Source: Apostichopus japonicus (taxonomy: Eukaryota; Echinodermata; Holothuroidea; Aspidochirotida; Stichopodidae). From it: a stretch of DNA of 64,000 bases. The notes under the pieces were generated by a model. The model was not told where the DNA came from. It was given only the letters and a program-made list of their open reading frames with translations, and did not search any database. The position numbers were made by a program, and so were the translations under genes. The number at the start of each line of letters is the position of its first letter. Position 1 is the stretch's first letter. The DNA lies in contig NC_092576.1 of assembly GCF_037975245.1 (NCBI RefSeq), positions 26,239,611-26,303,610 on the forward strand, read 5' to 3'. Below, piece after piece: positions 47,890 to 59,712 of this stretch.

Positions 47890-48211
47890 TTGGAATAAGA
47901 ATTCGTCTTAGTATTCGAATAGATGTTCAAAAGTTCCTTTAGTATTCCAAAAATATGTTCAAAGGAGATAAGTTGTTGAATAGGCATTCCTTAGGTATTC
48001 AATCAAATAGGTATTGGAATACTTTGTATAGCAATATTTAGTATTCGATTACGCATTCATGGAAAGAAGTATTCGAATACCTATTGGAATAGTTATTTTA
48101 AGTATTCGATTCGGTATTCTCAAGTCTGAATACTTGAAATTTTGAAATACCATCTATATAGCTATTCGAATACTTAGCGAATACTAAATAGTTATTCGTG
48201 TTGGGTAAGGG
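47890..48211. repeat. Subterminal array of EnSpm-3, ATTCGAAT words
   Basis: Repeated GTATTCGAATAC and TATTGGAATA words; perfect ATTCGAAT at 47913, 48071 and 48164. It ends with GGGTAAGGG. Confidence 0.75.
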
Positions 48212-48910
48212 TATTCATACTTTCCAATGGAACAAAATAACAAATTATACTTCGCCAATTTGAATCCACCAAGTTCTGTACTATTCAGTGTTTGCTGTTT
48301 ACCAAGGCATGCACTGTTACAACAAGAGGTGAATGAGTATTAGATTTGGTCTATTTGCATGGAATACCATACTATAATTGTTGTAATCTTTCGAGTAAAA
48401 CAGTGTATTTAAATTCAGGTTTTCCTTCATCGCCACTTCACCCTGTACAACATCTGCGTTGAGAGCATTGACAGGAAGTCATCCTACATAGGACCTACCT
48501 TCAGTACATAGAGTAACAGTAGTCTCTTGTCAGCAGTATAAATTCATGTTAGCTTATTTAATATATTATATGGGATGGTGAGAAACTTCCTGGACATCCA
48601 GCCCAGGTGGCCCTTTATCAGAGTGAATTAAGAGGGTCAGGACAATACATCCAGAAGTAGCATTGCTTCATGCCTAACCTAACAGCCCTTTCATGGCAAC
48701 AGTGGTTTGCATGGACATCCTTCAACTAACCTGCCAGCTGACATAATAATTTTTTAGATTAACGGCTCATGAAGGTCTGTGAATAATTGTGTATTTGTGT
48801 ACATGGTAAGACATTAGACAATTCCTAGCAATCACAAATATATTCTGGCAAAGTTTGCATAATCAAACTTAATACTTAACATATTCCCCCAAACTTCATT
48901 TTTTCACAGG
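48212..48910. other. No gene recognised
   Basis: A possible plus-strand exon at about 48419-48505 (FLHRHFTLYNICVESIDRK) has splice-like flanks but no family match. Confidence 0.3.
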
Positions 48911-49490
48911 TATGTTGAATTTGTGGCGAGAAAGTACTTGGCAGCCATCGATTTTAACTATGACAGAAACCGTCCCAAAGAAAGATGGAGATGTGAATGA
49001 TCAGTTAGTGTTTCTGTATGCCCTCATTATATGCTTATTTAATATGTGTAGTGAATGGCATTAATTATACAACCCATTTCAAATACCTTTTAGGCCCCAA
49101 TCTGACTCACTTCACAACAGATTATTAATGCAATTGGTGGTTTGTGGATTCATTTATGTCTTAAACCAGAGGTTAAATGTATAACTGAATTGAAACACTT
49201 TGAAGGTATTTACCTAGTACATGAACATTTCACTTTGATGATGTCAATTGTTTCTAGGTAGTATTTCATAGTGAAAACAATAAAGATTTAATTCAGAGCA
49301 GCCTTAGAGCTTTATATGTAGATATTTGTAACAATACCATGTGTGTTGATTATCTGGAGGTGCACAAAGGAATATGCAAATCACAACCACCTGTTATTGT
49401 TTCTTTTCAGGGTCAAGGTGAAGTACTCCACAGCCACCAAACAATGGCACCCGGTTCCTGTGAAAGAGCCCCAAACCTATGGATACATTC
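48911..49490 (+). pseudogene. Kolobok-like transposase C-terminal fragment
   Basis: After an acceptor (CACAG) at 48910 the plus strand reads YVEFVARKYLAAIDFNYDRN, and after a second acceptor near 49411 RVKVKYSTATKQWHPVPVKE then PQTYGYILHF. These match in order the end of Kolobok transposases (ARxxLAxIDxN, then KxWxxxPVKxPxxYxYI). No TTAA-flanked termini were found, so it is a fragment or an old copy. Confidence 0.5.
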
Positions 49491-51600
49491 TGCATTTCAG
49501 GAAAACATTGTGAAAGTTCTGGTAGTTAATCTACGTTCATCCAAACAGGCTGGAAAAACCCTACTTGATGAATCCAAAAATTATACCAAGAGTGTCCACT
49601 GTCCATAGGCCAACAATGGAAGACTTACAGAGCCAATATAAGAGTGGGTTTACACATAATCAATGCTTGTAGATTCTTAAGCTCATTTCCACAAATATAT
49701 GATATGATTAATCAAACATTAAACGGGTGGAAGTAAAATTATTAGGCAGTTAAATGATGGTAGAATGTTTGACAAAAGAACATTCAAAACCGGACTAGAA
49801 TTTGCTATTATTTGATCCTATTCATTATCACTGCTTGCATTAGACCAAATGTTATGGAGATAAGCTTTATAATTCACAAGAGATAAAATACTGCAAGCAA
49901 ACATCGTTAAGTTCATGCCCATATAATTTAATCTCACCAACTTAAGTCACCACGATGGTATAAGAACTTCTGAAATTGCGTATAGTACATTCCTGATGAA
50001 AGTGAGACACGCGAGGCATTTTTGTGTGTGGATATATCGGCGAGGTATGGATAGTTGCTTTCCTACATTTTCAAAGTTGTTCATGCATATGACATTGAGA
50101 AGTGTAGCCTCTTTAGGTAAATATATAAAGGCCTACATATGTCAAAATAAACATGTCTAGCATGTTTTGTTTTTTTCTTAAACAATACTTGGTCCTTTCC
50201 GTACCCTCAAAGAAAGTTAGTTATAATCCATGATATGCATTGAAAAACATAAAAGTTTTTAATTTGAATATGTTTTACCTAAAATATGCCAACTTTAATT
50301 CCTGTGTAGTGACAATCCGCTGATGGAAACATGTTCCTTATGCACCAAACTGCACAGGATGACTACACGATTGTAACGTCCAGGCACTATTACATGTCCT
50401 GTGTCCCAGTATCAGTAGGTCATATCTTTGGATCATCGCCTGATTCAAAGCTTCAGGTCCATTGACCGAAAATGAACGTTTGTTAAATGTAGGAAGCAAA
50501 CATCTGAACATATATGATCTGCTTGTTTCTCGATTTCTAAATGAATGTTATGAAGGGGCTCTTGCAACCCTAATCTCAAATATAGATTAGCATGTAAAAG
50601 TAGCCAAATTATTGCAACCAGTATAATAACATTTACCAATTATTGTCAGCCGATACTCATTAGCTAATGCAGTACCTCGTGATTTCAAGTTCACACCTCT
50701 CTTTAAATGACTCCAATTCGTCACGAAGATAACGAAGAAAGGCCATGTTAGGGTATATCCATAGACCTACTTATAGCAAAAAATAAGTAGATACTTCATT
50801 TTACAATCGCGTATTAAAGAACTCGCACTCAATCATTGGATACAGCAACTACTCTCCCACAACAGTGCATCAGTAATTACTACTTTGTATTCTTAACATG
50901 TGTATCAGGACATGAACAGTAGGTACTTACTCTAAAATTATACTTCATAAAATGAAATGTTTTTGTAAAATGATGTCCACTCTATAAAATAAATAAATGA
51001 AGGGAGTTATTTTCTGTATGGCTGATGTGATGAATTCGCTCACAAAAACTCACATTGGTGTTGCCATATACATAAGATCACTCGAAAATAAAATATGATT
51101 GATGGATATTGTTTGCAACATATGCCTACAAAAAATATATGGCGAGTTGTTAAATCAATCAAAAATATCAGCCTCGTCTTCATTGTAAAATGTTTACAAA
51201 ATAAGATAAATACCCTTAAATAGAAGGTTATTGACCTTGTGCTGGGAAAAGTGGCCATTGAGGGTAAAGGTCAGTTTATAACAAAGTCATTTCACTTAAA
51301 TTTGTCTTCTTCCTAGCCGTCGGGCCTATCTAACGTGTGTATATCAGAGTCGATATTTAAAGATTTCATCCGCTTAACCATTAATTCCCTTTATAAGACA
51401 CTTATTAATCTTGAGCTGAGAAAAATGACCATTGAGGGTAGGGTTACCATGTCCGGATTTCATGAATTTCACACAGAAATTGACAGGTTTTCCCTAATTT
51501 AGCCTCACGAGTCACGAGCAAGTGATTTCCAACTAAATTTATACGCAATAAAATCTAACGTAATGTCAGTTTTAGGCAGAGTATCACGCGCCAATCCAAC
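49491..51600. other. Non-coding stretch
   Basis: AT-rich, no coding family seen. The phrase CCATTGAGGGTA recurs at about 51254 and 51431. Confidence 0.4.
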
Positions 51601-52300
51601 GTGTAAAGTGTTGTGAATCTGTGATTGAACATCGGCGGCTGAGATGAACGTACACGTACGTCCGGGTACGGTGCAGTTTCTCTATTCTTTAATTCAAGTT
51701 CTTCTGGCTCGGTCCATCGTAATAGTTACATTGAAAATATTCATCGTCGAAAATCGAAGACATCGTTTGCTCACTGTCGAGAAGAGATAATCTGCATCTT
51801 ATGTTGGTCAATTCGGTAAGTATTGTGCGATATTTTTCAGAAAGCCGGTCGTCAGCACATATTATATTACGGTACCGAGCACTGAGCGTTGGTTGGTAGG
51901 CCTACGTGAGCTGAGACATTTAAATTTACGGATCCTCGGCCCTTGCTGTGCGCGAAGTCAGAAGTTTCTGACACAGACTGTCATGGTGCGTCCTCATCTT
52001 TAATTATAGGCCCTAGTCGTTCTCGAAATGCACGCAGCGTACATAATAGTAATGGTTGAATTTGTCACCGTGCGAATAGGTCCCGGCCACCATTCTATCA
52101 TGTCCATTTTCGCGGAACTGATACTAGTTTACCGGTCTGCTGATCTGTGATGCATGATGTGTCAATTGACAACTGCCTTCTTCTGTGTACTTGGTGAAGG
52201 ATCGCGACAGCAGTGAACGTTTGCCTACATTCAAAACAGAATTATGTTCCAGGCATATACCGTCTGTTACACAATATTCTTTTCTGTTCGGTTCACAGAA
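51601..52300 (+). promoter_or_regulatory. CpG-containing 5' region of the hAT-like gene
   Basis: Noticeably richer in CG pairs than its surroundings (for example near 51650-51680, 51830 and 51930), ending at a splice acceptor (TTCACAG) at about 52298 just before ATG 52301. It is likely the promoter and 5' leader. Confidence 0.4.
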
Positions 52301-52983
52301 ATGCCTAAGTGCCAGATCACAGATGAACTCCAGAGGAAGCGCTGGGATACACGTGTCTGTGGCTCACATGGGAGCGCTGGATCTGGAGCACCATCTGAAG
52401 ACAACCAAGCATCAGATGGGTGTCCGTGGTGTGGAGAACTCGGGTAGTCTGTCTGGCTATTTCATACAACCAGGCTCCCGTATTCAGAGTAATGTCACTG
52501 CAGGTGAGGGTACATTACCTTTTCACGCGGTCAAGCACCACTTTAGCTATCTGTCTATGGATTGCACGCCAGGCCTGATGAAGCAGATATGTAGTGACTC
52601 TGAGATCGCCCGGAAGATGACCTGTGCTAGGACCAAGACCGAGGCCATTGTGATAGCTCCCCATGGCGTGGAGATGGTCATGGAAGCAATGAGGAGCATC
52701 TCTCACTGTGGCGTCTCAACAGATGCCAGCAATCACGGATCGGTGAAAATGTTTCCATTGCTGATTCAGTACTTCGACTGGAAGAGTGGAGGGCTGCAAA
52801 CCAAAGTGATCGACCTGCAGAGCCTCGCCGATGAAACAGCTGCAATGATTGCGTCCTACATCACGGGTATCCTGGAGGACAAAGATATCCTACAGAAATG
52901 TGTTGCATTTTCGGGGGACAATTGTAACACAAACTTCGGTGGGCTCCGACGTGGTGATGGTAATGTTTTCGCCTACCGGAAAT
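52301..52983 (+). pseudogene. hAT-like transposase or domesticated relative, interrupted
   Basis: ATG at 52301 opens MPKCQITDELQRK, which fits a BED-finger-type start. The main body is in another frame (DLEHHLKTTKHQMG, then KHHFSYLSMDCTP, ARTKTEAIVIAPHG, CGVSTDASNHGS, KVIDLQSLADETA, AFSGDNCNTNFGG and NVFAYRK). The STDASN and DNCNTNFGG blocks are typical of hAT-like proteins whose catalytic core begins here. The frame change near 52330 removes part of the zinc finger. A long-inverted-repeat element begins at 52984, right after NVFAYRK, and I do not find the rest of the gene downstream. Confidence 0.6.
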
Positions 52984-54320
52984 GCCGAATTAAATCGGTA
53001 AAAGTCAATTTCCGTGGACTTATAACAGTTTATAGCAACACAAATTGCAATATACCTATTTAAAACGACATATCATCGATTTAGCTCATATTCCAAATCC
53101 CGATTTCGGTGATGATTGACATGTGAAGTTACATCACGTGCAGTCACCTGACAAGGCGGGCGAATAATTAAATAGTTCCAAAATAACTAAGCTAATAGGC
53201 TAGCAACGGTGTTCATCATGATTATGTCAATGGTAATTATGAACAATTACTTGCAAAAAGATTTCGGTGTAATAATAAGGCTGAAAAACTGATAAGCAAA
53301 TGACGTACAATTATCTCAACGCAAACTGGGCATGTCTACTCAAACACGTGGAGCTATAGTATAGGAATACACACACACAACTGCATAAGCCTACAGAACG
53401 TAGAACAGACACAACTGCCTACTCCAGTTACTATAATACAGACCCGTCAACTCTCCCAGCCTCCCGGTTTCATATTCTATTCTCCCGGTTTTTTAATGTT
53501 TCCTTACTTCCGACATTTCTGAAAATAGCCAACAATTAGGCCTATGCCTCCCCACAGTAACGCTGATTAGTGTTATACCCTGGATTAATGGAGGATTATC
53601 CTGATTCCTAGCGATATAACAAGAAGACAAATGCTAAGTGTTTACAGCACATGCGGCCATATTGAACTGTTTATTTTCATCAGGTCACATGCAGGTCACA
53701 ACAACTTTACCAAAATAGATGGCGATATACTGATATATAACAATTAGGAAAGGCTATTCAGTGTAGTTCGCAAGAACAAGACGCAGTCGGTTAAGTCTCA
53801 AGCTTGATGGGACTCTATCTAGCATACTAGCCATGAAGTCACGGTACCCACAGTCCACTGTTCCCTGTTTCAAATAGAATCCTACTAAAGAAACCCTGTA
53901 GAAAGCGAAGCTGTAAACTACAACAAAAAACACTGATTGGATAATTCTCTTATGCTCCCTATTTTGGGGACAAACAGGTTGACAGGTCTGCTATAAACAA
54001 AGATGATATTGTTCTGCAATGAGGCCTACTGTAATGTTACGTTTTACTCTAGCTAAATATATACCCATGGGGATAACCATGACAGTATTCAAGCTCAAAC
54101 CATGCATTCCACTGTGGTCGTGTTTTGTTTCAATTATTCGCGCGTCTTGTTGGGTGACTACACGTGATGTATCTCCACATATCAATCATCACCGAAATCG
54201 GGATTTGGAATATGTTAATAAGCTAAATTTAGGAGCTAAATTATATAGGTATAGGGTATATGTCAATTTAAAGAAAGTGGTACAAGTCCACGGAAATTGA
54301 CTTGTGCCGATTTAATTCGA
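52984..54320. mobile_element. Long-inverted-repeat (foldback-type) element
   Basis: The arm 52984-53169 is repeated in inverted form at 54132-54320. The best-conserved part is CATATTCCAAATCCCGATTT continuing through TCGGTGATGATTGA. About 960 bp of non-coding sequence separates the arms. It is inserted in a hAT-like gene and has no coding capacity. The right arm merges into a simple array (54300-54655), so the right boundary is uncertain. Confidence 0.75.
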
Positions 54321-54655
54321 CATATGATCGATTTAAACTGGTAAGATGATATATCCCGATTTATTTTACATATCGATTTAAATTGGTATATGTCGATTGA
54401 AATCGGTATTTATGTCGATTTAAACTGGTATAAGTCGAATTAAATTGGTATATGTCGATTTAAATTGACATATACCGATTTAATTCGACATATCATGGAT
54501 TTAAACTGGTATATGTCGATTTAAATCGAAGATATGTAGAATTAAAGTGGTATATGTCGATTTAAATCAGTAGAAGTCAATTTAATCTGCTGGAAACTGG
54601 TATAAGTCGAAGGAAATTGGTATATGTCGATCTAAATCGGTATATGTCGATTCCC
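54300..54655. repeat. Array of GTATATGTCGATTTAAAT words
   Basis: About fifteen units of roughly 20 bp in both orientations, for example TATATGTCGATTTAAAT and its inverse. Fully palindromic CGATTTAAATCG occurs near 54509. Confidence 0.8.
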
Positions 54656-55439
54656 CACGATTTGAGACTGATGGCCCGCCATACTGGCCGCGCCCATAAA
54701 TTTGTTTCCCAGGACGAACGAGGCCAATCGAATCTTCAGGAATTAACCCCAAAAAAAATGCAAATTAGGGTTTTGGTTAGGGTAGATCTCTTGGGGTAGT
54801 AGAGCATGTTTTTCATCATCCGGGTCAAAATTAGGAAAAAAGATTCAAACTTAGTTTTTGAAAAAGCGTCAGATGTATGAATTCCAATGATTTTATTGGT
54901 CATTGGCCTCGTTGGTCCTGGGAAGAAATCAGGCGCCGTGAGTTGTCGCTAATAATCGCTGTCATCATATAATTTCAGAGCCGTATATAGAGAGAGTTCG
55001 GCCAACTGGCGATTTGTGGCGTCACACGCAAACCATGGGCATCAAAATAGGTCCACATGTCGTTACCGGTTGCGCGAAACACGAAAAACATCACACACAA
55101 TAGTATATCAGCTTTGCACACTGTGCTCGTTGCGAACAAACGAAGCTACTCAGAATGTGAGATTTTGACAGGCATACGAGGAACAAAATAGATATCAGGT
55201 AATGAATTAGAGTATGCGTTGGTTAATGACATTTACGTTTATCTTCACGCCTGAATGCATAGAAAAGTAGCTGAAAACCTGTCATTACACTTGTTTATTT
55301 TACCTCATACTACTAGTTCTACTTACAAATGAAAAGCACACACAGTCCTGGCTAGATTACAGACGCACAACTATAGCATTAGGCCTACATTAATAGATCC
55401 TTTAATTAAATAGAGTAGGCCTACACATAAAATGACAAT
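54656..55439. other. No gene recognised
   Basis: GGCC-rich start near 54670-54730, then ordinary AT-rich sequence. Confidence 0.4.
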
Positions 55440-55690
55440 TTATGCTTCACTGATCTTTTCAGGTTTGCCAAAAGTAGTTGTACCAGAGGTCATTGTCTTA
55501 AACTCCAGAAGTTACAAAGTAGGATTAATATTCGGCATAACTTTTTCTCTAAAGTCTAATACAAGGGTTGTGAATGGATGGAATGGTTTGCCTGAGAAGG
55601 TTGAATTGCAAGTAGCGTGAATGGGTTTAAGAATGCTTTAGATGAGTACATTAAGCATTGTAATTGGGTATGACATTTCATGTCCTCGGA
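55440..55690 (+). mobile_element. LINE fragment, end of ORF2
   Basis: The plus strand encodes TRGHCLKLQKLQ-like residues in one frame, then FSLKSNTRVVNGWNGLPEKV and SVNGFKNALDEYI after two frame changes. RVVNxWNxLPxxV followed by SVNxFKxxLD is the common C-terminal signature of the reverse-transcriptase ORF in CR1/L2/RTE-like non-LTR retrotransposons. Only the 3' end is present. Confidence 0.65.
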
Positions 55691-57177
55691 TTTATTCCTC
55701 TCACATAGCCGTAGGGTCCTTAATGGGGACTTGAGTGTCTCTCCTGGTCCCTTTTTTCTACTAAACTTAAGTATATACTTGAGTGTAGCTTATGTATTTT
55801 CCATTAGCAAATATACTATACGGTCATGTCCTTAATAAGGTTACATGGATCACACTGACAAAGTGCGCCTATTTGTCAGTTTCTGTCAACTGAGCACAGG
55901 GCTGATGACATCATTCAGTTTGTTATTATGCAGACAGCAAATGGCCATAATAATAATTATTAATAGTTACTTATTCTTCATACTGCCCTTACTGGCCTAA
56001 CCTGAACAGTGATGTATCGAAATGCAAGAAGTCGTTAAGCTTTTCATTTAAGAATCGTTTCAGCCTGTCCTATTTCAAACATGATTGGCAGGTTTCCACG
56101 TTACATAGCTTATCAAAATGGAGCTGTTCTCCACAGCAAGAAAATCACACATATGCATGCATACAAACACACTCATATAACAATTTCTGAATAACTTTTC
56201 AGGTGCCCAAAGGTACTGGAATGCAAGCTCTGTTGGGTGAATTAAACAACCCTCATTGTACTCTTTTATTATGGTCGGCTTAGCTGGAACCAGCAATAAT
56301 GGTGATGTGGATTTGACAGTACCTAGACAAGAATTCAATAGTTGCTTTGTGTTGAACTGGGTTCAATTTGCTGAAGGCCGTGACAGGATGACGACTCGAC
56401 ATCAGGATGAATTATCTGTTGCAGAGCTCTATATACTAGGCAGTTGTTAAAACATCCATTGGGTGACCCTCACAGTCTATCAGGCACTGCATCGCAGAAG
56501 CAAAATGAAGTGTGTGTGATACCTTCATCTTATGAGAGTGGAATGGTATAAGTGTGGCCTCTGTCAATTTGGCTTCAAGTCTTTGTTTTCTTGAAAGGTG
56601 AGAAGATCTTTCAGTGGTTTCATGCTGACCTCTGTACTTGACAATTCATGTGTATTTGCCAGCTCAGGAGGAAGCCAGATTTTAATTACATTAACCAATG
56701 GTGACTTTTTTTGGACATGTGGTACATCTGCAAGGAGGTGAAGGAAGCAGTTGGAGGTGCATGGATGTGGAATCTTGTTGTTTTTTTGGCTCGCTAGGCC
56801 TTAGTTTCGTTTGTCAGAATGGGATGGTTCGGTAGTGCCGTTTGGCCGTGACGTTTTGTACGTCACGTAAAAAGCACATCTTGTTGATAGTCTGGCAGTC
56901 TTATCCACAGATTATCCCAAAGTTCTCCACATTGCCACATTCAGAACTTATTACATTGAGCTATAAACTTGAAAATTGCAGGAATCTAACCAAGCACCCA
57001 TCAAGGGAGTTTGTTTGTACAATTATTGAAAGCTTGGACCTTCTGATGTGACAGATTAATGTGAAATATAGGGCAGAAGATTACCTTGTAAATGAACCTT
57101 GTCATTTGTTTGATTGTATCTAATGTTTGAAAAATTTAAACTTGCATGCTACCAATTGAAACATAATTCTTTCTCTA
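55691..57177. other. Mostly non-coding, holds the right member of the inverted pair
   Basis: Open frames here show no family features. It includes the repeat at 56802-56877. Confidence 0.4.
56802..56877 (-). repeat. Dispersed segment, right member of an inverted pair
   Basis: The minus strand matches 25252-25336 nearly base for base outside one internal block; see that entry. Confidence 0.7.
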
Positions 57178-57204
57178 TAAGCCTTTTCGGAATAATAACA
57201 AGGA

Positions 57205-57330
57205 GCTCGGTGACGTCATTGGTCAAAGGTCAAATGAGACCCTTTTCAGCTCTATGGCGACGAAATATCAAACAAACCTACACACAACAATAGCGTAGAT
57301 CCTATGTAGAGGTAAGTGGTAGTTGACCCT
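57205..57330 (+). promoter_or_regulatory. Likely promoter of the YqaJ gene in the left end
   Basis: It contains a perfect CRE palindrome TGACGTCA (57211-57218) overlapping an inverted CCAAT box (ATTGG), and GGTCAAAGGTCAAA just after (an AGGTCA-type half-site). The first ATG of the YqaJ gene is about 250 bp downstream. Confidence 0.45.
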
Positions 57331-57471
57331 ATACCGTATATAGGTCCCGTTTATACACTGTGGTAAAGAAACTTTCACCCTATCGATTGAGATCACCTGT
57401 TAATTCGTTTGATTATCGCCTTAATTTTACGAAGTTCTTATCATATTTTATTACTCCATTTTCGCAAGATT

Positions 57472-59712
57472 ATGGACGAGAATGATTTGTCTATTGACGA
57501 AATTCGGTTGTGGAATGTTGGACGTCTCAGGGACTTTTTCAGAATGCGAGGAAAGTTTCCTATCGTAAGGACGAACTGGTTGCTTTAGTGTTTGCGGCAA
57601 TGAAAATGCCTGAGTTAGTGCGTAAGCCTAGGCCCCAAGAAACTATCGATGAAGAGAAGGAAATACAGTACCAGAATTTGTTGAAAATCGGTGAAGAAGC
57701 AATACCCGATCCTCTTCAACTTACAGATGGGTGGGAAAATGAAAAAAGTGGGATAACGAAATGGCCCCCAACAATGGCTTTCGACATTGGGAGATACTTG
57801 GAAAACATTGATGACGTTAGCTTAAAAAAGCGTCTCATGAGTGACTACAAAGATGGAAAAGGTTATAGTTAATTTGCGTCTGGCTGGTTGAAAGAAGTGT
57901 CCTACCACCCGTTGAGTGATTCAAGTAACCTGTGCCTACTAAGGGCCAAGTGCAGGCCTTCGCAAAATGTTAATAACATTCCATGGAATGTGTGGGTGTG
58001 CCTTGGAAAAACGTCTGGGGAAATATATGCAGCTTTCTGTACTTTTTTATCCTTCTACTAGAAAAAAGTGAGGACAGCTTAACCTCAGTAAACCAAACTA
58101 ATATTTTACTTCACTATATCATATATGGTATTTGCAATTTAGGCAACTCACCAAGAATCACAGATAGAAGTCTGTTTCAATGTCTTTGAAGTAAAGATAA
58201 GGCTGTATCATTTTTCCCACATCATAAACTTTTTTCCTTGATTTTCACCCTTTCAACAGCAAATACAGGAAAAAATGTTGTTGAAATTCTTTTCACCCAT
58301 TTTATTCTTTTATTGTCAACAGATACAGCAGTACCTGTAATCATATTGCTGCAGTATTGTTTAAGGTGGATTTCGCTTGGCGAAATGGATTAACCAATCC
58401 AGCCTGCACGTCACGTGAATGCGGATGGAAATCTTTCGGGATTAAACACAGTGTTCAGCCGAAGGGAATATGTGAAATGACTTGGAGTCAACCCAAATTT
58501 TCCAAACAGGCTGGTCAGTATTCTAACAGTTAGACAGTAACTTAGTTGTTTTAAGACATAATAATAGCAATTAAACTTAGTTGTATCTTCAAGTTGATGC
58601 TACCTGTAACTGATAAAAAAAAACTGCATACTCTCCAGATATGAAAAACATGATATTTACTTGATAGAATTAATAACAGCTTTCATTTATCCCCTTTCTA
58701 CCTTGCTTAGCAAAACCATCATAGAGGGAATCAACCCTGCATTCAGGCAACTATTTTTACCTGGAGCCAGTACTTCACTTCCTCAAAGAAAAAGTCTTCC
58801 AAGCCTAGAGGGCTTGAAGACACTCCAACATGCTTTTTCAGATGCCTGTGTCTTTGCATATTGTTCAACAGGTGAACAGATGCCCATTACAACAACAGTG
58901 GAACCCTCTGATGATATCAACTTAGGACAAACGGTTGAAGTGGAAACATCTATACCTACTTCACTTGTTGCTCTAGCAGACCTGTCAAGAAGCATACAGG
59001 AATTCCTTCTCACCATCCCAGTATATTCATCCTCGACAGTAACACTTATAGAGAAGAAAACAAGAGGCCAGTACAACAACTCTATTGCTTCGAAGAAAGG
59101 AAAGGTCGTATCACAGGATCCATTGTCCACTCTGTCTTAACTAGAGCTCGTAGGCTTGAGAAGGGTGAGGATGTGGATAACACATGTTTACTAAAGAGAA
59201 TTCTCTACAGCGATGTCAATCCAAACATCCCTGCCTTGAAGTATGGGAGGGAAATGGAGAGCGAAGCTCGGGATAAGTACATATCCACCATGAAAGATGA
59301 GGGCAATAAATTAAGGGTAGAAGAAAGTGGTTTACTGGTGTGTGCAGACCATGTGTTCCTGGCAGCAAGTCCAGATGGCATAATTTCTTGCGAGTGCTGT
59401 GGAAAAGGAGTGTTGGAGATTAAGTGCCCCCTCTCAGTCTCCCACACAACACCAACTTGTAACAATTTGGATTATATATGTGAAGTAGAAGAAAAACCAG
59501 CTTTAAAGAAATCACATGCGTACTACTCCCAAGTAACTTTAGAAATGGCAGTTTCTGAGACCAAATGGTGTGACTTGTTTGTCTATTCAAGGCATGGATC
59601 CTTAAAAGTTAGAACATTTTTTGATCAGGATTATTGGCTGGAAATGAAGAGATTTAGTGATTTCTTGTTCAGAAACTTCCTGGCAATGGAACTTTATCTA
59701 AAGATTTTCTAA
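57472..59712 (+). CDS. SWIM zinc finger and YqaJ-like nuclease protein
   Basis: ATG at 57472 begins MDENDLSIDEIRLWNVGRL, a SAP-like helical start that continues in the next frame as VSYRKDELVALVFAAMK. The exon runs on (FASGWLKEVSYHPLSDSSN, IPWNVWVCLGKTSGEIYAAF) past an in-frame TAA at 57870-57872. The next exon (about 58315-58503) gives STCNHIAAVLFKVDFA and LTNPACTSRECGW, completing a SWIM-type C/H zinc site, and ends at a GTCAGT donor. The last part (about 58690-59712) encodes the PD-(D/E)XK YqaJ domain: ERKGRITGSIVHSV, LKYGREMESEARDKY, CADHVFLAASPDGI, VLEIKCPLS and YYSQVTLEMAVS, with the catalytic D and E-x-K visible. There are two frame changes (about 57550 and 59095) and one stop. Likely role: nuclease partner of the transposase in the nucleus. 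Confidence 0.72.

Larger units (their letters stand above)
45321..48211 (+). mobile_element. EnSpm/CACTA transposon EnSpm-3, right part only
   Basis: A plus-strand EnSpm transposase (45440-46990) is followed by a subterminal array (47890-48211) that ends GGGTAAGGG at 48211, matching the GTAAGGG right ends of EnSpm-1 and EnSpm-2. The left end and any BEN gene are not found, so this is a partial or truncated element. A 112-bp MITE (47167-47278) lies between transposase and array. Confidence 0.6.
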
